A stretch of 64,000 nucleotides of DNA. Source: Roseicella sp. DB1501 (GTDB lineage Bacteria > Pseudomonadota > Alphaproteobacteria > Acetobacterales > Acetobacteraceae). Positions within the stretch are counted from its first letter, which is position 1; each line of letters opens with the position of its first letter. Shown in pieces: positions 25,948 through 33,957 of this stretch. Under the pieces are notes generated by a model. The model did no database searches. It worked only from the letters and a program-made list of their open reading frames with translations, and was not told the origin of the DNA. The stretch is taken from positions 638,910 through 702,909 of the forward strand of contig NZ_JABFHG010000001.1 of NCBI RefSeq assembly GCF_013112485.1, in the 5' to 3' direction. The position numbers and the translations under genes were made by a program.

Positions 25948-27138
25948 TCAGCGCGCCAGGGCGACGCGGTCGCCCTCGCTGAGGAAGCCGGCGCCGGTCG
26001 CCACCACGCGCTCGCCCTCGGCGAGGCCGGAGACGACCTCCACCTGCCCGTCCTGGCGCAGGCCGGTGGCGATGCGGCGCGCCTCGACATGCTCGGCGCC
26101 CTCGGCCAGCACGAAGACCACCGGCGCGCCATTGCGGAACACCACCGCCTCCTGCGGCACGGCGAGGACCGGAGCGGCGGCGGGCGGCGTGATCTCGCCG
26201 CGCGCGAACATGCCGGGCCGCAATCCGGAGTCGGGCGGCAGGGTCAGGTGCACGATGCCGAGCCGCGTGTCGCCGGCCACCACCGGCGCCACCGCCCGCA
26301 CCCGCGCCGGGATCTCGCGCTCGCCATGGAAGACCCGCGCCGCCTGGCCCGGGGCGATGCCGGCGAGGTCGAGCTCCGGCACCCGGGCATCGAGCTCCAG
26401 CCTCCCGTCGCGGATCAGCCGCAGCATCTCCTGCCCGGGCTGCACCACGGCGCCGGGCAGGACGCTGCGGCGGGAGACGATGCCGTCGCTCGGCGCCAGG
26501 ATGCGGGTCTGGGCGAGGCGCGCCGCCGCTTCCTCGCGGCGGGCGCGGGCGGCCGCGAGGCGCGCCGCCGCCTGCCGGGTCGCGGATTGGCGCTGCTCGA
26601 GGGTCTGGCGGGCGACGCTCTCGGTGCGGGCGAGCTCGGTCGAGCGGCGGAGATCGGCCTCGGCGATGCGCAGCGCCGCCTCGGCCTCGGCCTCGGCCGC
26701 CTCGGCCTGCGCCAGCTGGGCCGCTGGCAGGGCGGGGTCGAGCCGGACCAGCACCTGGCCCTGCCGCACCGCATCGCCCTCCTCAAAACCCACTTCAACC
26801 ACGCGCAGCCCACCGGTCTCGGTGCCGATCACCAGCTCCTGCCAGGCGGTGACCGAGCCGTCGCCGATCGCCGGGCGGCGCAGCGCCAGCCGCCGCACCG
26901 GAATCAGGCCGACGGTCAGCGCCGGCGGCGGCTCCACGGCGGCGGCCAAGGGCGAGGTGGTCGGGAGCGGGGCGGGCGGGGCCGGGCGCAGGGCCAGCCA
27001 GAGCCCGGCGCCGGCGAGCAGCGGGACGAGCGCCGCCAGGCCGAGCCACAGGCCGCGACGCCGCGCCGCGGGGCGCGTCGCATCGCCCCTGGTGAGCTGA
27101 TCGGAGGTGAGCCGATCAGGAAGCGGGTGGTCCGGCAT
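25948..27138 (-). CDS. RND efflux periplasmic adaptor (membrane fusion protein)
   Basis: Encodes 396 residues. One TM anchor (GLWLGLAALVPLLAGAGLWLAL), the split lipoyl half VGFEEGDAVRQGQVLVRLDPA, a long Ala-rich alpha-hairpin (~130-210), the second lipoyl half (ILAPSDGIVSRRSVLPGAVVQPGQ), then beta-barrel and membrane-proximal domains. It bridges the RND pump to an outer-membrane channel. First gene of the operon, divergent from a TetR regulator with two operator-like palindromes in the gap. Confidence 0.93.
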   Translation of the reverse strand: MPDHPLPDRLTSDQLTRGDATRPAARRRGLWLGLAALVPLLAGAGLWLALRPAPPAPLPTTSPLAAAVEPPPALTVGLIPVRRLALRRPAIGDGSVTAWQELVIGTETGGLRVVEVGFEEGDAVRQGQVLVRLDPALPAAQLAQAEAAEAEAEAALRIAEADLRRSTELARTESVARQTLEQRQSATRQAAARLAAARARREEAAARLAQTRILAPSDGIVSRRSVLPGAVVQPGQEMLRLIRDGRLELDARVPELDLAGIAPGQAARVFHGEREIPARVRAVAPVVAGDTRLGIVHLTLPPDSGLRPGMFARGEITPPAAAPVLAVPQEAVVFRNGAPVVFVLAEGAEHVEARRIATGLRQDGQVEVVSGLAEGERVVATGAGFLSEGDRVALAR

Positions 27139-27177
27139 GCTGGTCCTCGGGCCTCCCGGCCTCTCCTCTCACCGGCC

Positions 27178-27195
27178 ATTGACCAGATGGTCAAT
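27178..27195. promoter_or_regulatory. TetR-type operator, site 1
   Basis: ATTGACCAGATGGTCAAT has 8-base inverted arms around two central bases. It shares the pattern TTGACC-N4-GGTCAA with site 2; the centres are 42 bp apart, close to four helical turns. It lies between the divergent efflux operon and the tetR-type gene. Confidence 0.7.
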
Positions 27196-27220
27196 AGCTG
27201 CGACAGGCAATCTAGTGATA

Positions 27221-27236
27221 CTGACCGAAAGGTCAA
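27221..27236. promoter_or_regulatory. TetR-type operator, site 2
   Basis: CTGACCGAAAGGTCAA matches the CTGACC/TTGACC-N4-GGTCAA pattern of site 1 with one arm base changed. It is 27 bp upstream of the tetR-type start, suited to autoregulation. Confidence 0.65.
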
Positions 27237-27262
27237 CAACCGGATCGAGGGATGACGGACCG

Positions 27263-27940
27263 ATGACCGAGGCCGCGGGGCGGGACGCGACGGACGGGGC
27301 AACGCCCCGGCAGGAAACCCGCTCTCGCCTGCCGCCCGAGGCGCGCATGCCGCAGATCCTGGAGGCGGCGATCGAGGAGTTCGCCGAGCGCGGCTATGCC
27401 GGCGCCCGCATGGCGGCGGTCGCCAGCCGCGCCGGCATCGCCAAGGGGTTGATCTACCACTACTTCCCCTCCAAGGCCGAGCTGTTCCAGGCGAGCATCG
27501 CGGCCTGCGCCCGGCCGATCTTCGAGGATGCGGAGCGGCGGCTCAGCGGCTTCCAGGGCTCGGCGCGGCAGTTGCTCGCCGACCTGATCGGCCTGGCCTA
27601 TGCGCGCATCCGCGAGGAGCAGCGCGAGCGCGCCCTCTTCCGCCTCATCCTCACCGAGGCCGAACGCGTCCCGGCCCTGGCGGAGTTCTACCGCCGGGAG
27701 ATCCTGGAACGCGCCCTCGGCATCGCGCAGGCGGTGCTGCGCGCCGGCATCGCCTCGGGCGAGTTCCGCCCGGCGGCGGCCGCGCTGCCCGGCCTCGCCG
27801 CGGTGATCATGGCGCCGGCCGTGGCCGGCTCGGTCTGGCAGATGATCCTCGGCGATGCCGCGCCCGACCTCGCCGCCATGCAGGCGGCGCATCTCGACCT
27901 GCTGCTCGCCGGCCTCGGCGCCGGCGGGCCCGCCGGCTGA
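27263..27940 (+). CDS. TetR-family repressor
   Basis: Encodes 225 residues. The N-terminal HTH is typical: ILEAAIEEFAERGYAGARMAAVASRAGIAKGLIYHYFPSKAELF spread over residues ~33-76. The C-terminal ligand domain is Ala/Leu-rich and not diagnostic. It is divergent from the RND operon and probably represses it, releasing on binding a pump substrate. Ends 16 bp before the stop of convergent dinB. Confidence 0.93.
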   Translation: MTEAAGRDATDGATPRQETRSRLPPEARMPQILEAAIEEFAERGYAGARMAAVASRAGIAKGLIYHYFPSKAELFQASIAACARPIFEDAERRLSGFQGSARQLLADLIGLAYARIREEQRERALFRLILTEAERVPALAEFYRREILERALGIAQAVLRAGIASGEFRPAAAALPGLAAVIMAPAVAGSVWQMILGDAAPDLAAMQAAHLDLLLAGLGAGGPAG

Positions 27941-27956
27941 CCCCTCGCCGCGCAGC

Positions 27957-29093
27957 TCATCCCCCGGCGGGCGGCGGATGCCCGAAATCGAAGCTCGGCT
28001 GCGCCCCCGCCTCCGCTTCCGCCGCGCCCACCGTCACGCCGAGCAGCCGCACCGGCCGCCGCAGCGGGAACAGCCCGCGCACCAGCTCGAGCGCCGCCGC
28101 GATGAGCGCCTCGCGGTCCCGCACCGGCAGCGGCCGGGTGCGGCTGCGGGTGACGGTGCGGAAATCGGCGTAGCGCAGCTTCACCGTCACCGTGCGGCCG
28201 AACCAGCGATGCTGCTCGCACCACGCCGCCACTTCGGCCGCCAGCGCCGCCACCCCGGCCTCCACCTGCCCCGTCTCGGTCAGGTCCTGCGGATAGGTGG
28301 TCTCGCTGCCGCTCGAGCGGCGCGGCCGGTCGGGCCGCACCGGCCGGTCGTCCTCGCCGCGGGCGATGGCGTGGAAATGCGCCCCGGCCTTGCCGAAATG
28401 CTGCTGCAGGAAGGCGAGCGGGCGTTCGCGCAGGTCGCGGCCGGTGCGGATGCCGAGCCGGTGCATCTTCGCCGCCGTCGCCGGGCCGACGCCGTGGAAG
28501 CGCGCCACCTCCAGCCCCTCGACGAAGCCCGGCCCCATCTCCGGCGTGATGACGAACTGCCCATCCGGCTTGCGGTGGTCGGAGGCGAGCTTGGCGAGGA
28601 ACTTGTTGTAGGAGACGCCGGCCGAGGCGGTCAGCCCGGTCTCCGCGCGGATCGCCGCGCGGATCTCGGTGGCGATGCGGCTGGCCCAGGGGATGCCCTT
28701 CAGGTTCTCGGTGACGTCGAGATAGGCCTCGTCGAGCGAGAGCGGCTCGACCAGCGGCGTGTAGGCCTCGTAGATGCCGCGGATCTGGCGCGAGATGGCG
28801 CGGTAGACCTCGAAGCGCGGCTTCACGAAGACCAGCTCGGGGCAGAGCCGCAGCGCCTGGCTGGAGGGCATGGCGGAGCGGACGCCGAAGCGCCTCGCCT
28901 CGTAGCTCGCCGCCGCCACCACGCCGCGCTCGCGCGAGCCGCCGACGGCCAGCGGCCGGCTGCGCAGGGCGGGGTCGTCGCGCTGCTCGACGCTGGCATA
29001 GAAGGCGTCGAGATCGACATGGCAGATCTTGCGGACCGGCGGGGTCACGGAGGGGGGCGTCACGGGCAGCGGCTCCGCCGCCGAGGATAGCAT
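27957..29093 (-). CDS. dinB: DNA polymerase IV (Y-family)
   Basis: Encodes 378 residues, matching DinB. Catalytic motifs: Asp27 in CHVDLDAFYASVE and the acidic pair in LDEAYLDVTE, with the thumb helix-hairpin-helix FHGVGPATAAKMHRLGI and little-finger domain after about residue 235. It performs error-prone lesion bypass. No LexA-box is evident upstream. The first ~20 residues (Pro/Ser-rich) precede the usual start of the fold, so the true start may be a few codons later. Confidence 0.95.
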   Translation of the reverse strand: MLSSAAEPLPVTPPSVTPPVRKICHVDLDAFYASVEQRDDPALRSRPLAVGGSRERGVVAAASYEARRFGVRSAMPSSQALRLCPELVFVKPRFEVYRAISRQIRGIYEAYTPLVEPLSLDEAYLDVTENLKGIPWASRIATEIRAAIRAETGLTASAGVSYNKFLAKLASDHRKPDGQFVITPEMGPGFVEGLEVARFHGVGPATAAKMHRLGIRTGRDLRERPLAFLQQHFGKAGAHFHAIARGEDDRPVRPDRPRRSSGSETTYPQDLTETGQVEAGVAALAAEVAAWCEQHRWFGRTVTVKLRYADFRTVTRSRTRPLPVRDREALIAAALELVRGLFPLRRPVRLLGVTVGAAEAEAGAQPSFDFGHPPPAGG

Positions 29094-29111
29094 GCCGCGC
29101 GACTGCCGGCC

Positions 29112-29978
29112 TCAGCGCCCGAAGGCGGCGAGCAGGAAGCCGAGGAGGTGGTCGGCGGCGACCAGCGTCGCGGCCGGGTCGGGCCAGGCGCGCAGCCGCC
29201 CACCCTGCCCGGTCGGGTCCGGCAGCAGCAGCGCGGCGCCGGGCGGCGCCAGGCCGAGCGCATCCCAGCCATAGCCGGTGCCGGCCAGCATGCGGCGCCG
29301 CGCCCGCGCGGCGGGCGGGATGGCGGCCGCCAGCGCCTCGCAGGCCGCGGCGCCGTTCGCCGGATCGGCCTCGCCATGCAGCAGCAGCACGCGCCCCACC
29401 GCGAGGCCCCGGGCGGCCTCCGCCAGCGTCGCGTCGCAGCCCGGATAGAGCAGCGCCAGGGCCACCGGGGCTGCCATCGGGGCTGCCATCGGGGCTGGTT
29501 GGGCGGCGAGCGCCAGCAGGGCCGCGCGCGCGCCGGCGCCGAGGCCGAGCACGGCGACGCGCCGGCCATCGAGCCGCGCATCGCCGGCGATGGCGGCGAG
29601 GCCGGCCGCGAGCCAGGCCTCGGTCCGGGCCTCGGCGCCCTCGGGGGATTCGAGCAGGGCGATGCCGTTCTCCAGCAGCCGGTCGCCATAGGCGATGACG
29701 CCCGTCGTGCCGCCATCGACATCGGGCAGCAGGATCGCCACCGGCCAAGGCTCGCCTGGCCTCCGCCCCGCTGACCGATGCCCTGTTGGCGGCGCGGTGC
29801 GCGGCAGGGTGAGGATGCCGAAGGCTGGGCCGAGCGGCAGCACCTCGCTGCCGCCGGGCGGGTCCGGCATCGGCTCCGCGGCCCGCGCCGCGGCCAGGGC
29901 AAGCAAGGGGGTCAGCAAGAGGGCGAGCAGCACGGCCAACCGCGCCCCCCGCCGCCACCAGGTTGCGGCTCGCACCAC
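29112..29978 (-). CDS. Secreted alpha/beta-hydrolase-like protein
   Basis: Encodes 288 residues with a strong signal peptide (RLAVLLALLLTPLLALAAARA). The layout resembles dienelactone-hydrolase-type alpha/beta hydrolases: PVAILLPDVDGG, then RRVAVLGLGAGARAALLAL in the nucleophile-elbow position, and VLLLHGEADP. The elbow residue is Gly-Ala rather than Ser, so catalysis is doubtful. A 12-base tandem duplication (GGGGCTGCCATC) encodes a PMAAPMAAP stretch near residue 165. Function unknown; it lies 18 bp upstream of dinB on the same strand. Confidence 0.65.
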   Translation of the reverse strand: MVRAATWWRRGARLAVLLALLLTPLLALAAARAAEPMPDPPGGSEVLPLGPAFGILTLPRTAPPTGHRSAGRRPGEPWPVAILLPDVDGGTTGVIAYGDRLLENGIALLESPEGAEARTEAWLAAGLAAIAGDARLDGRRVAVLGLGAGARAALLALAAQPAPMAAPMAAPVALALLYPGCDATLAEAARGLAVGRVLLLHGEADPANGAAACEALAAAIPPAARARRRMLAGTGYGWDALGLAPPGAALLLPDPTGQGGRLRAWPDPAATLVAADHLLGFLLAAFGR

Positions 29979-30148
29979 GCGTCTCCTCGATCACCGCGCC
30001 CGTCTCGCCCGGGCCCTCGCCGCCGGGCCTGCGCCCTGCCCGCGATCCGGGCCCGACGCTGCCATGCCGGCCTTCCGCCCGCCGTGCCGCGCCGCACGCG
30101 CCGCGCCGCGCCGTTGACCATCCGGCCGCCGCTGCCGGAGAAGGGAGC

Positions 30149-30877
30149 ATGGACAGCCCCCTCCGCCTCGGCATGCTCACCCCCTCCTCGAACACCGTGC
30201 TGGAGCCGCTGACCGCGGCGCTGCTCGCCGACCTGCCGGCGGCCACGGCGCATTTCGCCCGCTTCCGCGTGGTGGCGATCGACATGGGCGCGGGATCGCG
30301 GTCGCAATTCGACCTCGCGCCGGTCCTTGCCGCGGCGGATCTGCTGGCCGATGCCAAGGTGCATGCGATCTGTTGGAACGGCACCTCGGGCGCCTGGCTC
30401 GGCCTCGAGCAGGACCGCGCGCTCTGCGCCGCCATCGCCGAACGCACCGGCATCCCGGCGACCACCGCGACGCTCGCCCTCATGCGCGCCCTGGCCGCCC
30501 TCGACGCGCGCCGGGTCGGGCTGGTGACGCCCTATCTGGGCGAGGTGCAGCGGGCGATCGCGGCGCGCTGGGCCGAGGCCGGGCTCGACTGCGTCGCCGA
30601 GCGGCATCTGGAGGATCCGGGCAATTTCAGCTTCGCCACGCATGGCGAGGTGGTGATCGAGCGGCTGGTGCGCGAGGTGGCCGCGGCGGGGCCGGAGGCG
30701 ATCGCCATCCACTGCACCAATTTCCGCGGCGCCCGCGTGGCGCCGCGGCTCGAGGCCGAGTTCGGCATCCCGGTGCTCGACAGCGTCTCGGTCTCGCTCT
30801 GGGGCGCCTTCGGGGCGGCCGGCGCGGATGCGGCGCCGCTGGCACGGCACGGGCGCGTCTTCGCCCTGCCCTGGTAG
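30149..30877 (+). CDS. Maleate isomerase / arylmalonate decarboxylase family protein
   Basis: Encodes 242 residues of the Asp/Glu racemase superfamily. LGMLTPSSNTVLEP at the N-terminus, Cys75 in HAICWNGTSG and Cys189 in AIAIHCTNFRG match maleate cis-trans isomerases, where the first Cys attacks the double bond and the second acts as acid. The alternative is arylmalonate decarboxylase-like. It is cytosolic; AGAAGGGA precedes the ATG. No nicotinate-degradation genes are adjacent to support maleate use. Confidence 0.8.
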   Translation: MDSPLRLGMLTPSSNTVLEPLTAALLADLPAATAHFARFRVVAIDMGAGSRSQFDLAPVLAAADLLADAKVHAICWNGTSGAWLGLEQDRALCAAIAERTGIPATTATLALMRALAALDARRVGLVTPYLGEVQRAIAARWAEAGLDCVAERHLEDPGNFSFATHGEVVIERLVREVAAAGPEAIAIHCTNFRGARVAPRLEAEFGIPVLDSVSVSLWGAFGAAGADAAPLARHGRVFALPW

Positions 30878-30925
30878 CGCGGCGGCTGGGAAAAACGCGC
30901 CGCAGCAGCCTTGTCGAGCGGTTAC

Positions 30926-30938
30926 GTTATAATATAAC
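30926..30938. promoter_or_regulatory. Zur-like box overlapping a -10 hexamer
   Basis: GTTATAATATAAC is a perfect 13-base palindrome (one central base) of the type bound by zinc-uptake regulator Zur. TATAAT at 30928-30933 lies within it, so a bound repressor would block RNA polymerase. It ends 7 bp before the ATG of the TonB receptor. Confidence 0.6.
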
Positions 30939-30945
30939 TCTACCC

Positions 30946-33096
30946 ATGACCCACCGCCTCGGCCTCGGCCTCCTGCTCGCGCCCCTCGCCCTGCCCGCCT
31001 TCGCCCAGCCGGCCACGGGCCAGCAGACCATGCCCCAGCCGGCGGGCCAGCCGGCCGCCCCGCAACCGGCCGATGCCGCGGTGACGACGCTGCCGGAGCT
31101 GGTGGTGCAGGCGCAGCGCGCCGCGGCGGCGCGACAGGGCATCCTCGCCCGCTTCGGCGCGCGCGAGACGACGGTGGACCGCGAGACGATCGAGGCGCTG
31201 CCCGGCGGCGGCGCGCAGCCGCTGAACCAGGTGCTGCTGCAGACCCCCGGCGTGGTGCAGGACAGCTTCGGCGACATCCATGTCCGCGGCGAGCACCGCA
31301 ACCTGCAATACCGGCTGAACGGCGTGGCGCTGCCCGAGGGGCTTTCCGGCTTCGGCCAGGTCTTCGATGCCCGCTCGCTGCGCAGCGTCTCCGTCCTCAC
31401 CGGCGCCCTGCCGGCGCAATTCGGCTTCCGCACCAACGCCGTCATCGACCTCGAGACGCGCAGCGGCGCGCTCGATCCCGGCGGCTCCGTCGGCGTGCAG
31501 GGCGGCTCGCGCGGCACGGTCCAGCCCTATGCCAACTGGGCCGGGCTGATCGGCGGCTGGGACGTCTTCGCCAGCGGCAGCTTCCTCCGCAGCGACCAGG
31601 GGATCGAGAACCCGACCAGCTCCTGGCAGGCGCGCAACGGCGGCACGGAGCAGACGCGCGGCCTCGCCTATGCCGCCCGCCAGCTCGACGACACGACCCG
31701 TCTCTCGCTCATCGCCGGCACCTCGCTGAACCGCTTCCGCATCCCGACCACGCCCGGGATCGCGCCGGAATACACCGCCTATGGCGTCTCCGACTTCGAC
31801 AGCACCGCGCTGCGCGCCCGGCAATGGGAGCGCACCTGGTACGGCACCGCCGCCCTGCAGAAGAGCTGGGGCGATGTCGACCTGCAGATCGCGCCCTTCA
31901 TCCGCTCCTCCTCCATCCATTACGTGCCGAGCGTGGTGGGGGAGATGGTGTTCAACGGCGTCGCCTCGGATGTCTATCGCGGCAGCCTCGCCATGGGCGC
32001 GCAGACCGACGCCGCCTGGCGGGTGAGCGAGCGCCACACGCTGCGCGCCGGCTTCCAGGTGACCGGCGAGCGCGCCCGCTTCCGCAGCGACACCACCGTC
32101 CTGCCGCTCGATGCCGCGGGCGAGGCGGTGGACGACCCCTTCACCCTGACCGACCGCTTCGGCCGCACCGGCTGGCTCTACGGCGCCTACATGCAGGATG
32201 AGTGGCGCATCACCGACCGGCTGACGCTCAATCTCGGCCTGCGCTGGGACCAGATGGTGGAATACGTCACCGCCGGGCAACTCTCCCCGCGCGTCAACCT
32301 GGTCTGGCGGCCGACCGACACCACCACGGTCCATGCCGGCTACGCCCGCACCTTCACCCCGCCGCAATTCGAGCTGGTCTCGAACGCCACGCTGGCGCAA
32401 TTCGAGGGGACCACCGGCGCGCCGGCGAACCTGCGGAACGACCCGGTGCGGCCGGAGCGGGCGCATCGCTTCGACATCGGCGTCTCGCAGCGCCTGGGCG
32501 AGCGCCTCACCCTCGGCGTCGATGCCTATTACAAGGACGTGCGGGACCTGCTCGATTTCGGGCAGTTCGGCAACGCGCTGATCTTCACGCCCTTCAACTA
32601 CCGCCAGGGCAAGATCTACGGCGTCGAGTTCAGCGGCAACTGGCGCAGCGAGCGCTGGCTGGTCTACGGCAACCTCGCCATCAGCCGCTCGGCGGCGCGG
32701 GACATCCGCTCGGCACAGTTCACCTTCGATGCCGAGGAGCTGGACTACATCGCCGGCAAATATGTCCGCACCGATCACGACCAGCTCTTCACCGGCTCGG
32801 CCGGCGCCATCTGGCGAGGCTGGGAGGGCGGCCGGCTCTCGGCCAGCATGCTCTACGGCAACGGGCTGCGGCGCGGCTTCGCCAATTCCGAGAAGCTGCC
32901 GGCCTATGCCACCTTCAATTTCGGCGTGGCGCAGGACTTCACCGGGCCGGATGGCGGCATCTGGACGGCGCGGCTCGACCTCATCAACGCCTTCGACAGC
33001 ATCTACCAGCTGCGCGACGGCAGTGGCATCGGCGTCGGCGCGCCGCAATACGGGCTCAGGCGGACGGTGCTGGCGGGGCTGAGCCGGGCGTTCTAG
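30946..33096 (+). CDS. TonB-dependent outer membrane receptor (possibly zinc)
   Basis: Encodes 716 residues. Signal peptide (cleaved near LPAFAQ), a Pro/Gln linker, a TonB-box-like ELVVQAQR near residue 50, the plug domain (~60-180: LLQTPGVVQDSFGDIHVRG, RLNGVALPEG, VLTGALPAQFG) and a beta-barrel ending in VLAGLSRAF with terminal Phe. It imports a scarce nutrient with TonB energy. The Zur-like palindrome before the start suggests a zinc or zincophore receptor, ZnuD-like in role; this is inferred from the site, not from barrel sequence. If the -10 at 30928 is used the mRNA would be nearly leaderless. Confidence 0.92.
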   Translation: MTHRLGLGLLLAPLALPAFAQPATGQQTMPQPAGQPAAPQPADAAVTTLPELVVQAQRAAAARQGILARFGARETTVDRETIEALPGGGAQPLNQVLLQTPGVVQDSFGDIHVRGEHRNLQYRLNGVALPEGLSGFGQVFDARSLRSVSVLTGALPAQFGFRTNAVIDLETRSGALDPGGSVGVQGGSRGTVQPYANWAGLIGGWDVFASGSFLRSDQGIENPTSSWQARNGGTEQTRGLAYAARQLDDTTRLSLIAGTSLNRFRIPTTPGIAPEYTAYGVSDFDSTALRARQWERTWYGTAALQKSWGDVDLQIAPFIRSSSIHYVPSVVGEMVFNGVASDVYRGSLAMGAQTDAAWRVSERHTLRAGFQVTGERARFRSDTTVLPLDAAGEAVDDPFTLTDRFGRTGWLYGAYMQDEWRITDRLTLNLGLRWDQMVEYVTAGQLSPRVNLVWRPTDTTTVHAGYARTFTPPQFELVSNATLAQFEGTTGAPANLRNDPVRPERAHRFDIGVSQRLGERLTLGVDAYYKDVRDLLDFGQFGNALIFTPFNYRQGKIYGVEFSGNWRSERWLVYGNLAISRSAARDIRSAQFTFDAEELDYIAGKYVRTDHDQLFTGSAGAIWRGWEGGRLSASMLYGNGLRRGFANSEKLPAYATFNFGVAQDFTGPDGGIWTARLDLINAFDSIYQLRDGSGIGVGAPQYGLRRTVLAGLSRAF

Positions 33097-33202
33097 CCAT
33101 CCCCACGACGTCGCTGCGCGCCGTCGCGGGGGCCCCGTGATTCGCTTTTGATCGTAAGTGCGTCACAGCCTGCCGCGGCGAAGCCGCGGCAGGGCAACGG
33201 GA
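33097..33202 (+). repeat. Family-B intergenic repeat, copy 4
   Basis: Fills the whole gap between the TonB receptor stop and the convergent nicotinamidase stop. Hairpin 1 spans CCCCACGACG to CGTCGCGGGG; hairpin 2 is CCTGCCGCGGC-gaa-GCCGCGGCAGG. Its place between two convergent genes suits a bidirectional terminator. Confidence 0.85.
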
Positions 33203-33859
33203 TCAGGCGAAGGCAGCGGTGCCGACGAAGCGGACGCCCATGGCTTCCAGCCGCCGGCGCGCCGCGTCGATGGTGGTGCCGCCGCCCTCCACCGGCAGGC
33301 CGATGCCGCGGCAGGCCTCCTCGATGACGAAGACCTGGTAGCCGAGCCGCGCCGCATCCTCGGCCGAATAGGCGACGCAGTAATCCGTGGCGAGGCCGGC
33401 GAGGAAGAGCCGCGTCACGCCGCGCTCCCGCAGCCAGCCATGCAGCCCGGTCGTGGTCCGCCGGTCGTTCTCGAAGAAGGCGGAGTAGCTGTCGACCTCC
33501 GGCCGGAAGCCCTTGCGGATCACCAGCTCGAGTCGTGCCGGCGCCAGGGCCGGATGCAGCGCGGCCGTCGCGCTGCCCTGGATGGCATGGTCCGGCCAGA
33601 GGGTCTGCGGGCCGTAGGGCATCTCGATGCTCTCGAAGGGCGCCCGGCCCGGATGCGAGGAGGCGAAGGAGGAATGCCCGGGCGGATGCCAGTCCTGGGT
33701 GGCGAAGGCATGCGCGAAGGGCCCGGCCAGCAGCCGGTTGATCACCGGCACCACCGCCTCCCCCCCGGCCACCGGCAGCTCGCCACCCGGCATGAAGGTG
33801 GGCTGGACGTCGACGACGCCGAGGATGTCGGTGGCGGCATCGAGGCGGATGGCGGTCAT
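33203..33859 (-). CDS. pncA: Nicotinamidase
   Basis: Encodes 218 residues, typical PncA size; converts nicotinamide to nicotinate in NAD salvage. Catalytic triad Asp17 (VVDVQPTF), Lys116 (VIRKGF) and Cys161 (ATDYCVAYSA) and the metal site Asp56, His58, His62 (QDWHPPGH) are all visible. GAGGGAGAA precedes the ATG at 33859. The reading frame continues upstream, but the extra part overlaps the divergent gamma-glutamyltransferase gene and is not conserved. Confidence 0.95.
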   Translation of the reverse strand: MTAIRLDAATDILGVVDVQPTFMPGGELPVAGGEAVVPVINRLLAGPFAHAFATQDWHPPGHSSFASSHPGRAPFESIEMPYGPQTLWPDHAIQGSATAALHPALAPARLELVIRKGFRPEVDSYSAFFENDRRTTTGLHGWLRERGVTRLFLAGLATDYCVAYSAEDAARLGYQVFVIEEACRGIGLPVEGGGTTIDAARRRLEAMGVRFVGTAAFA

Positions 33860-33957
33860 CGGTTCTCCCTCGCGGCAGTCGCGGCAGCTTGCAACGGGCT
33901 TCCCGCGCGCGCCACCGCGGGCTTGCCGGCAGTACCGATCGGATGGAGGCTCCCGCC

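Noticed and set aside
22594..27255. 1553-residue plus-strand open frame opposite the RND operon
   Set aside because: The minus strand encodes intact RND and adaptor proteins with all key motifs; the plus frame is composition-driven.
27688..30483. 931-residue minus-strand frame
   Set aside because: Overlaps dinB, the hydrolase-like and isomerase genes in other frames and lacks any domain.
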